Assembly (NCBI RefSeq): GCF_005876835.1
Contig: NZ_PPSW01000001.1
Location: forward strand, 62,001 to 126,000
Reading direction: 5' to 3'
Source of the DNA: Pseudoalteromonas phenolica
GTDB taxonomy: Bacteria; Pseudomonadota; Gammaproteobacteria; Enterobacterales; Alteromonadaceae
Length of the DNA: 64,000 bases
The notes below the pieces were generated by a model that saw nothing but the letters and a program-made list of their open reading frames with translations, ran no database searches and was not told the origin of the DNA. A program made the translations under genes and the position numbers. Positions 26,480 through 35,589 of this stretch are shown one piece after another; positions within the stretch are counted from its first letter, which is position 1, and the number at the start of each line of letters is the position of its first letter.

Positions 26480-28249
26480 GTGAAAAATGTTCGACCAACT
26501 CGCTTGTTAAGTGCCTGTGTCCTTTCGGTCACTTTAGCGCTATCGGGCTGCCAACTTACTAGTCAGTCTTTAGACACTCAGTTCACGCAACTAACTCAGC
26601 AAATAGAAACTTATCGCGGTGAAATTAGCCCTTATTCTCGCCAAGGTTTAAATGCGGAGTATTTATTGCCAAACTTATCAGCGACCGCGTTGGCAGAGCA
26701 AAATAAACAACGAGTCAACTTTTTAGCGCAGTTAGACCGCATTGATGTGTCGCGATTAAGTAGTGAAAATCAAATCAATCACACCATTATTCGTGCTCAG
26801 GTGCAGAATAAGGTCGACGAATACCAGTTTAACGCACATTACATGCCGTTGACTTCTGAGTATGGATTTCATTCAAGTCTCTCATTTATGGTTCGGGGCC
26901 ATGATTTCAGTAAGAAGGCTGGCTTTGAGTTATATCTAAAACGTCTTTCACAAGTCCCTCGATTTTTTCAGCAAAATATTGCTTGGATGAAAGAAGGGAT
27001 AAAAGTCGGCTTAACTCAGCCACAGGCCGTGCTTGTTGGCTATGAAGAGTCGATTTCTGCTTATATTCCTGAAAATATCGAAGAATCTGAGTTTTTTGCA
27101 CCATTTAAAGCAAATACTGCGAAATTAAATAATGCTGAATGGCAGGCTTTGCAGGCACAGGCGAAACAAGTCTTGTCAGAGTCGGTTATTCCTGCATACC
27201 AGAACTACTTCACATTCTTCACAACGGAATATCGTCCAGCAGCGCGTGAAGAGATTGGTATTAGCAGTACACCGAATGGCAAAGCCTTCTATGCTAATCG
27301 CGCTAAGCATTACACCACTACGGATATGACCCCAGAGGCAATCCATGAGCTAGGTTTGCAAGAGGTCGCCAGAATCCGTTCAGAAATGGAGCAAATCATC
27401 AAGCAAGTAGGCTTTGAAGGTAGCTTCGCTGAGTTTGTGCACTTCTTACGTACCGATCCGCAGTTTTATGCCACAACGCCAGAACAGCTGTTAAAAGAAG
27501 CCTCTTTCATTGCTAAAAAAATGGATGCACAACTGCCTAAGTTGTTCCACACATTGCCACGTCGTCCATACGGTGTTGCCCCAGTACCAGCGAGCATTGC
27601 GCCTAAATACACAACGGGCCGTTATTCAGGTGCACGTAAAGACGATGAAGCAGGCTTTTATTGGGTAAATACTTATGCACTTGATAAGCGCCCACTATAT
27701 GTTTTAGAAGCGTTAACACTGCATGAAGCAGTACCAGGCCATCACTTACAAATCGCTTTAAACGCAGAGCTAGACTACTTACCAAGTTACCGCCGTAATG
27801 CCTATATCTCAGCATTTGGTGAAGGTTGGGGCTTATATTCTGAATATTTAGGTCTAGAAGCGGGCTTTTACCAAGACCCATACAGTAACTTTGGTCGTTT
27901 AACTTACGAAATGTGGCGCGCAGCGCGTTTAGTGGTTGATACTGGTATGCATATGTTTGGTTGGAGCCGAGATAGAGCAATGAAGTTTATGCAAGATAAT
28001 ACGGCTTTATCGTTACATAACGTAAAAACCGAAACCGATCGCTACATTTCATGGTCAGGGCAGGCATTGTCTTACAAAATTGGTGAGTTGACGATTAAGC
28101 GTTTGCGTAAAGAAGCTGAAACGCGCTTAGGTGACAAATTTGATATTCGTGAGTTCCACCACCAAATTCTACGTCACGGTTCAGTACCGCTATTTGTATT
28201 AGAAGAACAGATCAATCAATACATAAACGATACATTGGCACAATCTTAG
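26480..28249 (+). CDS. DUF885 lipoprotein, probable metallo-carboxypeptidase
   Basis: The 589-residue protein starts at GTG after ACAGGAT and has a lipoprotein signal ending in the lipobox LSGC (Cys about residue 24). The mature part is the all-helical DUF885 family. Its zinc motif is LHEAVPGHHLQ (HExxPGHH, about residue 418), with a downstream Glu in FGEGWGLYSEYLG. Members studied elsewhere act as metallo-carboxypeptidases or dipeptidases. It is probably attached to the outer membrane facing the periplasm and trims peptides, fitting the peptide-using lifestyle suggested by the other peptidases here. A hairpin terminator follows. Confidence 0.9.
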   Translation: MKNVRPTRLLSACVLSVTLALSGCQLTSQSLDTQFTQLTQQIETYRGEISPYSRQGLNAEYLLPNLSATALAEQNKQRVNFLAQLDRIDVSRLSSENQINHTIIRAQVQNKVDEYQFNAHYMPLTSEYGFHSSLSFMVRGHDFSKKAGFELYLKRLSQVPRFFQQNIAWMKEGIKVGLTQPQAVLVGYEESISAYIPENIEESEFFAPFKANTAKLNNAEWQALQAQAKQVLSESVIPAYQNYFTFFTTEYRPAAREEIGISSTPNGKAFYANRAKHYTTTDMTPEAIHELGLQEVARIRSEMEQIIKQVGFEGSFAEFVHFLRTDPQFYATTPEQLLKEASFIAKKMDAQLPKLFHTLPRRPYGVAPVPASIAPKYTTGRYSGARKDDEAGFYWVNTYALDKRPLYVLEALTLHEAVPGHHLQIALNAELDYLPSYRRNAYISAFGEGWGLYSEYLGLEAGFYQDPYSNFGRLTYEMWRAARLVVDTGMHMFGWSRDRAMKFMQDNTALSLHNVKTETDRYISWSGQALSYKIGELTIKRLRKEAETRLGDKFDIREFHHQILRHGSVPLFVLEEQINQYINDTLAQS

Positions 28250-28266
28250 TTATTCACCTTTATATG

Positions 28267-28297
28267 AAGGCCCTATATTTCTACTAGGGCCTTTTTA
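28267..28297 (+). terminator. Terminator after the DUF885 gene
   Basis: AAGGCCCTA (28267-28275) pairs with TAGGGCCTT (28285-28293), followed by T. Confidence 0.85.
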
Positions 28298-28609
28298 ATG
28301 ATGACTTTGTTGTTACACAGCATAGAGTACTTACCTTAATGACTAGTCAGTCCAAAATCTAGTAATTCACAAAGCTATTTAATCTCTTCTAACACCACTA
28401 AATTTGAGTTTTAATCCCTCAAAATGATTGAGCATTGGTATTAACTATGAGTGCTTTTCAGGTTTAGCCTAAATGAAGTTTGCTGATGGTTAAGAATAAG
28501 CGGTGCTCTACTTCGAAAAAAATGAAATTAATAATGACATATTTGTTTACAATTTGAATACAAAAACTTTAATGGTAAACTGATATTTTTTAAAAGGAAT
28601 GAATATCAA
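28298..28609 (+). promoter_or_regulatory. AT-rich intergenic region with candidate promoter
   Basis: No gene was seen. A plausible promoter for the S9 peptidase is TTGAAT (28554-28559), 16 bases, TAAACT (28576-28581), then AAAGGA before the start. The rest shows no repeats or structure. Confidence 0.45.
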
Positions 28610-30559
28610 ATGAAAAAAGTAATTTATGGGACATTGATATTACTGTTGTTATTTGGGCAGTCAATCGCTGCAAAGCAAATACCAATAGAGGCATTTAGTG
28701 CTGGATCAAAGTATTCCCAAGTTAGGCTCTCGCCGACTGGGGAGTACTTAAGTTTTACTTCTGAAGTAGAGGGCCGAGATAGCCTTGTGGTTATAGAGTT
28801 AGCTACTAATAAAATCATTAATCTAGTTAGGTTTAGTGGCAATTCTGAAGTCGGCTACTACGAGTGGGTTAATGATGAGCGTTTAGCACTTCAGAAGTTA
28901 TATCTAAAAGGTTGGACTGACCATCCTTTATATTATGGCGAGATTTTTGGTATCGATGCAGATGGCTCGGGTGGTAAATACTTGGTTGGTTATCAAGGCG
29001 AGATGCAAACAGGCTCTCGTCTGAAAAAAGCGACGCCTTTATACGGCACTTCATACATTTTAGACCCATTAGTCAATGACGAAAAATATATGTTGGTTTA
29101 CACGATCCCGTGGAGTGCCAGCAAAGAGCCCGCAACCGTTGTTTATAGGGTCAATGTGAAAACGGGTGTGCGAAAAAGAATTACCCGCTCTCCTTCAAGA
29201 ATGGCCGCCTTCCTAACTGACAATCAAGGACATGTGAGAGTGTCGTTGTCGACAGATGATTACATAAATCAAACCATTCACATTAGAGATAACAATAAAG
29301 ATGATTGGAGAGAGTTTAAGCTCAATGCAAATCTTACAGACATTAGTCTGCATGCATTTGATGGTAGTGGCAAAAAGATCTACATCACAGCGTCTGAATC
29401 GGGAGAAGCAGAGGGCGTTTTTGAATTAAACCTAGGGTCTGGCAAGGTGAAAAAATTACTTCAAGACCAAGAAGTTTCACCTAAGAAATTATGGGTTGAT
29501 AATGTCAATCATGAGCTTTTTGCTGTAGAGCTAGAGCCCGGTTACCCAACTTATGCCTTTGTTGATAACACGGCAAAAATGACTCAACGTTTAAAAGACT
29601 TAATACAGTCTTTGCCAGGCGAGCAAATTCATCTGGTCAGTACAACGGTTGATGCGACTAAGTCTATTGTTCTTGCTCGTAGTGATATTAATCCGGGTAC
29701 TTACTATTTGTATCATGCTGATAAAAATCAGTTACAGTTTTTATTTAATACAAAGGAAGGTATTGACCATCGTTTGATGGCAGAAACTAAGCCTGTTTCA
29801 TTTAAAGCGAGAGACGGCCTTGAAATTCATGGTTATCTTACTTTGCCTTTCAATAAAGAAGCTAAAAATCTACCACTAGTAGTAATGCCTCATGGTGGTC
29901 CACATGGTCCGAGAGATTGGTGGGGCTTTGACTCAGATGCACAGTTGCTTGCCAATCGTGGCATCGCCGTTTTAAAAGTGAACTTCAGAGGTTCAGGTGG
30001 ATATGGTCGTGCATTTGAACATGCAGGTCACCAAAAGTGGGGGTCAGCAATTCAGCATGACATCATAGATGCGACTAAGTATGTGATTGAACAAGGCTAC
30101 GCAGATCCTAAAAATATGTGCATCATGGGCGCCAGTTTTGGTGGCTACTCAGCACTACAAAGTTCGATTATTGAGCCAGATATGTTTAAGTGCGCGATTG
30201 GTGTTGTAGGTGTTTATGACCTGCCATTGATGTTTGAAGAGGGTGATGTTGCAGAGCGCAGTTCTGGTCAAAGATATCTAACTCAAGTGTTGGGTACAGA
30301 TGAAGCAAAGCTTAAAGCTTACTCGCCTTCTTATAATATCGACAAATTAAAAGCACCAGTGCTTATTGTACATGGTGGTGATGACGAGCGAGCGCCGATT
30401 GAACAAGCTGAATCTTTGGTTGATGCTTTAAAGAAAGCGAAGCATCCTTATGAATACATGTTATTAGAAAATGAAGGACATGGTTTTTATAAGCCGGAGC
30501 ATAGAGCCGATTACTACAAGCGTGTATTAGCGTTTCTTGATGAGCACTTAGTGCTTTAA
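28610..30559 (+). CDS. Exported S9-family peptidase
   Basis: The 649-residue protein has a signal peptide (KVIYGTLILLLLFGQSIAA). A beta-propeller of about 370 residues is followed by an alpha/beta-hydrolase domain of the prolyl oligopeptidase clan. The oxyanion HGGPHGPRDWW and nucleophile GASFGGYSA (Ser about residue 509) are clear. The acid is in HGGDDERAP and the base in NEGHGF. The architecture matches the dipeptidyl-peptidase/acyl-aminoacyl-peptidase (S9C) group. It acts in the periplasm or outside the cell. AAAAGGAATG precedes the ATG. It stands alone, with a terminator after it. Confidence 0.9.
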   Translation: MKKVIYGTLILLLLFGQSIAAKQIPIEAFSAGSKYSQVRLSPTGEYLSFTSEVEGRDSLVVIELATNKIINLVRFSGNSEVGYYEWVNDERLALQKLYLKGWTDHPLYYGEIFGIDADGSGGKYLVGYQGEMQTGSRLKKATPLYGTSYILDPLVNDEKYMLVYTIPWSASKEPATVVYRVNVKTGVRKRITRSPSRMAAFLTDNQGHVRVSLSTDDYINQTIHIRDNNKDDWREFKLNANLTDISLHAFDGSGKKIYITASESGEAEGVFELNLGSGKVKKLLQDQEVSPKKLWVDNVNHELFAVELEPGYPTYAFVDNTAKMTQRLKDLIQSLPGEQIHLVSTTVDATKSIVLARSDINPGTYYLYHADKNQLQFLFNTKEGIDHRLMAETKPVSFKARDGLEIHGYLTLPFNKEAKNLPLVVMPHGGPHGPRDWWGFDSDAQLLANRGIAVLKVNFRGSGGYGRAFEHAGHQKWGSAIQHDIIDATKYVIEQGYADPKNMCIMGASFGGYSALQSSIIEPDMFKCAIGVVGVYDLPLMFEEGDVAERSSGQRYLTQVLGTDEAKLKAYSPSYNIDKLKAPVLIVHGGDDERAPIEQAESLVDALKKAKHPYEYMLLENEGHGFYKPEHRADYYKRVLAFLDEHLVL

Positions 30560-30580
30560 TTTCGAATTAGCAAAACACAT

Positions 30581-30609
30581 AAAAAGGCCCGAGTTAATCG
30601 GGCTTTTTT
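30581..30609. terminator. Bidirectional terminator, S9 peptidase / speE
   Basis: GCCCGA-gttaa-TCGGGC, flanked by A and T runs, between convergent genes. Confidence 0.85.
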
Positions 30610-30628
30610 ATTGCTGCAATGCTGGCTA

Positions 30629-31489
30629 TTACTTTTCGAACGCTCGCTTCATAAAGTTAGGCGTTGCCAATGCGCCATGATGAATACCGACATTGTAATA
30701 TTCAGTATCGAAAGTTGCAGTTTCTACATCTTGCTCACGGAAACCAGCGAACTGTTCACCTTTACGCGCCATAGTTGCCGACCATAAACCGCTTGGGTAG
30801 ATTGGTTGTGGGAAAGGCAGTGTTTGTAAATCTGTAAAGCCGACGTCTTTCATTGCATCGCGCATTTCTAATAGCAGTGGCATATGCATCAGTGGAGATT
30901 CACTTTGCTGGATCATGATGCCGCCTGGGCGCAGTGCATTTAAACAGCTTGTATAGAAAGCGTGGTTAAATAAACCTTCACCAGGGCCCACAGGATCTGT
31001 GCCATCAACAATGATCACATCAATTGACTCTGGTGTCGCTTCACGCATGTACTTGATGCCATCATCAAACATCACAGTTGCACGAGGGTCGTTATTTGAC
31101 TCACATAATTCAGGGAAATACTTCAGTGACATTTGAGTCACTACTTCGTCTATGTCGATTTGCCTTACTGTTTCAACACCAGGGTGTTTCAGTACTTCAC
31201 GTAATGTACCGCAGTCACCACCACCAATGATCACGACATTTTTAGGTGCAGAGTGTGAGAATAGCGCTGGGTGGCTCATCATCTCGTGATAAAAGAAGTT
31301 TTCACGAGTACTTACCATAGTACAACCATCGATGATCATCAGGTTACCAAAATCAGTTGTTTCAAACATCTCAACTTTTTGGAAAGGAGACTGAATTTCA
31401 TCAAGCTTTTTATTAATGCGTAAAGAGAACGCACTGCCATCGCGATCACTGATCTCGGTAAACCAACGGTTTGCTTCTAAATTCGACAT
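30629..31489 (-). CDS. speE: Spermidine synthase
   Basis: The 286-residue aminopropyltransferase carries the SpeE motifs YHEMMSHPALFSH, GGGDCGTLREVLKH (decarboxylated-SAM binding), IDIDEVV and VDGTDPVGPGEGLF, the last holding the catalytic Asp. It moves an aminopropyl group from decarboxylated SAM to putrescine. No speD (SAM decarboxylase) is beside it, so the co-substrate must come from a gene elsewhere. It is divergent from speA with 310 bases between them. Together they can run arginine to agmatine and putrescine to spermidine, though the agmatine-to-putrescine step is not encoded here. Confidence 0.93.
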   Translation of the reverse strand: MSNLEANRWFTEISDRDGSAFSLRINKKLDEIQSPFQKVEMFETTDFGNLMIIDGCTMVSTRENFFYHEMMSHPALFSHSAPKNVVIIGGGDCGTLREVLKHPGVETVRQIDIDEVVTQMSLKYFPELCESNNDPRATVMFDDGIKYMREATPESIDVIIVDGTDPVGPGEGLFNHAFYTSCLNALRPGGIMIQQSESPLMHMPLLLEMRDAMKDVGFTDLQTLPFPQPIYPSGLWSATMARKGEQFAGFREQDVETATFDTEYYNVGIHHGALATPNFMKRAFEK

Positions 31490-31799
31490 AAGAATTAAAT
31501 CACACTGTAAATTGTTAACGGCGCATTTTGCCAGCGCCTGAGTTTATGCTCAATCTTTATTTAATGATGTTGGGGCAGTTTTTTATACTTCAATCTTCCC
31601 CTGTGTTTTCCATTTTTAATTTGTGCCGTATTACTGTGAACTGCAACTAAAAACACCTATTTCTATACGTGGTAGCGTTAAAAATAGAGTGTTATCTTAT
31701 AGCTTAGCTGCAACTGAGCAAAATGAGTAAAAATACAGTCGCAAATGCGCAAACTGCATATTAAAATGCATGTTTTGCTAGTTTGTTTAAGAGGTCGAG
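31490..31799. promoter_or_regulatory. speE-speA divergent control region
   Basis: No gene was seen. A candidate minus-strand promoter for speE is TTGAGC (31548-31553), 17 bases, CAAAAT (31525-31530). A short GGCGC/GCGCC inverted repeat (31520-31538) overlaps that -10. The speA side is AT-rich without a clear promoter; AGAGG precedes the speA ATG. Confidence 0.4.
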
Positions 31800-33680
31800 A
31801 TGACTTGGGGTTTAGATACCGCGCGAGCAACATATAACGTAGCCCATTGGAGCGATGGCTATTTCGATATCAACGAGCAGGGTGAGCTGGTTGCATTTCC
31901 TGATAAGTGCCAAAGTAAGGCACCGATCTCTTTTACACAATTAACTGAAGAATTTAAAGCACAAGGTTTAACTTTACCTGTGCTGGTTCGTTTCACCGAC
32001 ATTCTGCAAGACAGAGTCGATACCATGACTAATGCGTTTGCAAAAGCATGCGAACATAAAGGGTATCAGGGCGACTACACGTGCGTTTATCCAATAAAAG
32101 TAAATCAGCAGCGCTCGGTCGTAAGTAAGCTGCTTGCTCATCCAAGTGGTAAAGTGGGCTTAGAGGCAGGTTCGAAACCTGAGCTGATGGCTATTTTAGG
32201 ACTTGCAAAACAACCGATTAAAATCGTGTGTAACGGCTACAAAGATAGTGAGTTTTTACGTTTGGCATGTATTGGTCAAGCGCTGGGTCATCACGTAAAT
32301 ATCGTGGTCGAAAAACTGTCTGAATTAACCACTTTATTGAAAGAAATTGATGACTTAGGCATTGAGCCTGCGATTGGTATTCGCATTCGCCTCAATTCGG
32401 TTGGTAAAGGCAAATGGCAAAATACCGGTGGCGAAAAAGGCAAGTTCGGTCTTACAGCAGGTCAGGTGCTTGAAGCAGTAGAGATGCTAAAAGCCGCGGG
32501 CAAGTTGCACTTAATGCAGTTGGTGCATTTTCATATCGGCTCGCAAATTGCCAATATTCGTGATATTCAACGTGCGCTGATTGAATGTGCCCGCCACTTT
32601 GCTGAGCTTTCTAAAATAGGCGTGCCACTTTGCACCGTTGATGTAGGCGGTGGTTTAGGTGTTGACTATGAGGGCTCTGGCTCACGTAGTGCTTGTTCTA
32701 TGAACTACACGGTTGATGAATATGCGAAGAACGTGGTGTCAGCATTTGCGGATGTATGTGAGCAACATGGCTTAATGCAGCCTGCAATTATCACAGAATC
32801 TGGCCGAGCACTGACAGCACATCACGCGGTATTGATCACAGATGTGATTGATGTTGAAACAGCCCCTAATCAGGTTGAAGTAAGTCAACCTGAACCCGAT
32901 GCGCACGCTATTCTGCAAGAGCTATATGGTGTCTATCAGCAAGTGTCGCCGCGTATGGCACTTGAAAGCTACCATGATGCAATGCATTTATTCAGCGAAG
33001 CGCATGGTCAGTATGTGCATGGCTTAGTGAGTATGTTGCAGTGGGCACAAATCGAGCAGCTATACTTTACGATTCTACATAAAGTGCGCAGTGCGTTAGA
33101 TAGCAAATCGCGTGCGCATCGCGAAGTGTTAGATGACTTAAATGAAAAGCTGGCCGATAAGCTATTTGTTAACTTCTCTTTATTCCAATCGCTGCCAGAT
33201 GTGTGGGGTATTCAACAGCTATTCCCTGTGATGCCAATTGAAAACTTGCATACGCCATTGACTCAACGCGCAATCATTCAAGATATTACCTGTGACTCTG
33301 ACGGTCAGATCAGAGAATATGTTGAAGGGACCGGCATCGAAGCGAGTTTGCCAATTCCGCAATATAATACTGGCGACCAATATCATATAGCGATGTTTAT
33401 GGTCGGCGCATATCAAGAGATCTTAGGTGATTTACATAATTTATTTGGTGATACCGACTCAGTACATGTTGAAATGACCGAAAGCGGTTACCAGTTAACC
33501 AATGCCATTAAGGGTGATAGCGTCACTGATGTATTGAAGTTTGTGCATTATGAGCCTAGCTCGCTTGCAGAGAACTTCCAGCAACTAGTATCTGGGCTGA
33601 CTATTCCTGAGTCGCAAAAACAGCAGTATTTAGCTGAACTACAAGCGGGTCTTGAGGGCTATACGTACTTCGAAGACTAG
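31800..33680 (+). CDS. speA: Biosynthetic arginine decarboxylase
   Basis: The 626-residue protein has the fold-III PLP decarboxylase signature of SpeA: the PLP lysine in YPIKVNQQ (about residue 97), HFHIGSQIAN, DVGGGLGVDYEG and ESGRALTAHHA. The typical helical insertion and C-terminal domain are present (E. coli SpeA is 658 residues). It converts arginine to agmatine, the first step of one route to putrescine. AGAGGTCGAG precedes the ATG. A long inverted repeat lies after the stop. Confidence 0.96.
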   Translation: MTWGLDTARATYNVAHWSDGYFDINEQGELVAFPDKCQSKAPISFTQLTEEFKAQGLTLPVLVRFTDILQDRVDTMTNAFAKACEHKGYQGDYTCVYPIKVNQQRSVVSKLLAHPSGKVGLEAGSKPELMAILGLAKQPIKIVCNGYKDSEFLRLACIGQALGHHVNIVVEKLSELTTLLKEIDDLGIEPAIGIRIRLNSVGKGKWQNTGGEKGKFGLTAGQVLEAVEMLKAAGKLHLMQLVHFHIGSQIANIRDIQRALIECARHFAELSKIGVPLCTVDVGGGLGVDYEGSGSRSACSMNYTVDEYAKNVVSAFADVCEQHGLMQPAIITESGRALTAHHAVLITDVIDVETAPNQVEVSQPEPDAHAILQELYGVYQQVSPRMALESYHDAMHLFSEAHGQYVHGLVSMLQWAQIEQLYFTILHKVRSALDSKSRAHREVLDDLNEKLADKLFVNFSLFQSLPDVWGIQQLFPVMPIENLHTPLTQRAIIQDITCDSDGQIREYVEGTGIEASLPIPQYNTGDQYHIAMFMVGAYQEILGDLHNLFGDTDSVHVEMTESGYQLTNAIKGDSVTDVLKFVHYEPSSLAENFQQLVSGLTIPESQKQQYLAELQAGLEGYTYFED

Positions 33681-33738
33681 TGCGAGTTTTAGCCTCCGCT
33701 TTTGTGTTTGCGTAAAAAACGGTATTATTCACACGCTA

Positions 33739-33765
33739 TATGGCGATATAAGGTATATCGCCATA
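33739..33765. repeat. 12-bp perfect inverted repeat after speA
   Basis: TATGGCGATATA-agg-TATATCGCCATA. There is no T-run after it, so an intrinsic terminator is doubtful. It ends 28 bases before the acyltransferase start codon and could be an operator, a leader hairpin or an RNA-processing site. Confidence 0.7.
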
Positions 33766-33792
33766 CTTGTGTTGTGGTAAAGGAAGTCATTC

Positions 33793-34659
33793 ATGTCGTT
33801 TTTTCGCAGTATCTTTAGTTTATTATTCTATTGTTTGAACACCTTGTTTTGGTGTGTCCCAATTTTTGCTTTTGGGGTGATCAAGCTGATCCCAATAAAA
33901 CCACTACAGACCTTATTTGGCGCGTTAGCCAAAGGCTGCGCCAGCAATTGGGTTGCCTGTAATAGCCTTATCCAAAACCTTTTCACTCCTTATAAAATAG
34001 AGCTAACTGGGCTAGATACGTTAAAGCGTAAAGACTGGTATCTGGTGATTGCTAATCACCAAAGTTGGGTGGATATCTTAGTGCTGCAACGCGTACTACA
34101 TAACCGAATTCCATTCTTAAATTTCTTTTTAAAGAAAGAGTTATTGTATGTGCCATTTTTGGGCATCGCTTGGTGGGCGCTGGATTTTCCATTTATGACG
34201 CGTAGCAGTAAAAGCCAGTTAAAGAAGAACCCCAAGCTTAAAGGCAAAGATATAGAGACCACGCGCAAAGCCTGTGAAAAATTTAAAACCATGCCAGTGA
34301 GCGTAGTTAATTTTGTCGAAGGCACACGTTTTACTACGGATAAGCATACGCGTCAGAAAAGCCCGTTTAAGAATTTACTTAAGCCTAAAGCAGGCGGCAT
34401 CGCCTTTGTAATGCAAGCTATGGGCGAGCAAATCAATCAAATCGTGAATGTCACCATTCATTATCCAGATGGTATACCGACTTTTATGGATTTTGCCTCA
34501 GGTAAAATGAAGCGTGTGCAAGTCCATGTAGAAACACAAGGCGTCGATGACAAACTGATTGGCGACTACAGCGGTGATAATCAGTTTAGAGTGCAGTTTC
34601 AAGCGGAGCTTAATACGCTTTGGGAACAAAAAGACGCTCAATTAGAAAAGCTGAAATAG
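33793..34659 (+). CDS. 1-acylglycerol-3-phosphate acyltransferase-like (YihG type)
   Basis: The 288-residue membrane protein has the PlsC/LPLAT motifs: NHQSWVDIL (H-x4-D, about residues 91-99), the second-block FFLKKELLYVPFLG, and VEGTRFT (about residue 177). KSPFKNLLKPKAGG is typical of the YihG subgroup. Two hydrophobic helices lie at the N terminus. The enzyme transfers an acyl chain to the sn-2 position of lysophosphatidate or a related lysolipid. AGGA lies eight bases before the ATG. It is the first of three genes that are almost or actually overlapping. Confidence 0.88.
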   Translation: MSFFRSIFSLLFYCLNTLFWCVPIFAFGVIKLIPIKPLQTLFGALAKGCASNWVACNSLIQNLFTPYKIELTGLDTLKRKDWYLVIANHQSWVDILVLQRVLHNRIPFLNFFLKKELLYVPFLGIAWWALDFPFMTRSSKSQLKKNPKLKGKDIETTRKACEKFKTMPVSVVNFVEGTRFTTDKHTRQKSPFKNLLKPKAGGIAFVMQAMGEQINQIVNVTIHYPDGIPTFMDFASGKMKRVQVHVETQGVDDKLIGDYSGDNQFRVQFQAELNTLWEQKDAQLEKLK

Positions 34660-34668
34660 GCTTTGGAG

Positions 34669-35589
34669 ATGCGTGTGCTAGTAAATGTAATGCAATTAAT
34701 TAGAGGAACAGTTGCTACAGCAGTTTTAGTGCTTAATACCGCATTGTGGGGCACGCTGATCTTTTTACTTGGGCTGGTGAAATTGTTAGTGCCCTTGGCG
34801 CTGGTTTCTCATGCGCTGCATGGTTTTTATCAATGCTGGTGTCGTGGCAATTACTTTGCGCTCAAACTCAGTGGCGTGCAGTTTTCGACAGATATCGCAC
34901 CTCAAGTGAATGCGCAGGGTTGGTATTTACTTGTTGCAAATCATATTAGTTGGTTAGATATCATTGTTCTCACAGCAATCGATGCCTTGCCTGCACCCAA
35001 ATTTTTCTTAAAAGACGAATTAAAATATGTGCCGCTGATTGGCTCTGGTGCTTGGGCTTTAGGTATGCCATTTATGAAGCGAGCAAGCAAAGCACAAATC
35101 GCGAAAAACCCCAAGCTAAAGGGCATGGACGTGGCGCGCACACAAAAAAGCTGTAAGAACTTTAAACATCATCCTACAACAGTGATTAATTTTGCTGAAG
35201 GAACGCGTTTTACCACTAAAAAGCATAACAGACAGAGTTCGCCCTTTAAGAATCTCTTGAAGCCAAAAGCAGGCGGCACGGCCTTCGCTCTTCAAGTATT
35301 GGCTGAGCAGTTAGATGGCTTGATCAGCACCACTCTTGTTTACCATTCAGACAGCCAGAACATTTTTCAAAGCTTTATGTTAGGCAAATTATCAGCCATT
35401 GATGTTAAGCTAGATTTTGTGCCATTAGCGCAAGTACCGCAGGGTGATTATCAACAAGATAAAGCCTATCGCGTCACTTTTCAGCAGTACCTAAACGCAC
35501 AATGGCAGAAAAAAGACACGCAGATAGATATATTATCAGCTCAGCAAACCAGTAGTAGCGCGACAGAGAAGGAAGCTTCGCAACTATGA
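34669..35589 (+). CDS. Second YihG-like acyltransferase, paralog of the previous gene
   Basis: The product is 306 residues from ATG 34669; a TTG at 34663 is possible. It shares long identical stretches with the preceding product (KNPKLKG, EGTRFTTKKHNRQ, SPFKNLLKPKAGG) and the catalytic NHISWLDII (H-x4-D). The two arose by tandem duplication. Differences in the N-terminal helices and in the acceptor block (FFLKDELKYVPLIG) suggest they may use different acyl chains or acceptors. It starts nine bases after the previous stop and overlaps the MscS gene by four bases. Confidence 0.87.
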   Translation: MRVLVNVMQLIRGTVATAVLVLNTALWGTLIFLLGLVKLLVPLALVSHALHGFYQCWCRGNYFALKLSGVQFSTDIAPQVNAQGWYLLVANHISWLDIIVLTAIDALPAPKFFLKDELKYVPLIGSGAWALGMPFMKRASKAQIAKNPKLKGMDVARTQKSCKNFKHHPTTVINFAEGTRFTTKKHNRQSSPFKNLLKPKAGGTAFALQVLAEQLDGLISTTLVYHSDSQNIFQSFMLGKLSAIDVKLDFVPLAQVPQGDYQQDKAYRVTFQQYLNAQWQKKDTQIDILSAQQTSSSATEKEASQL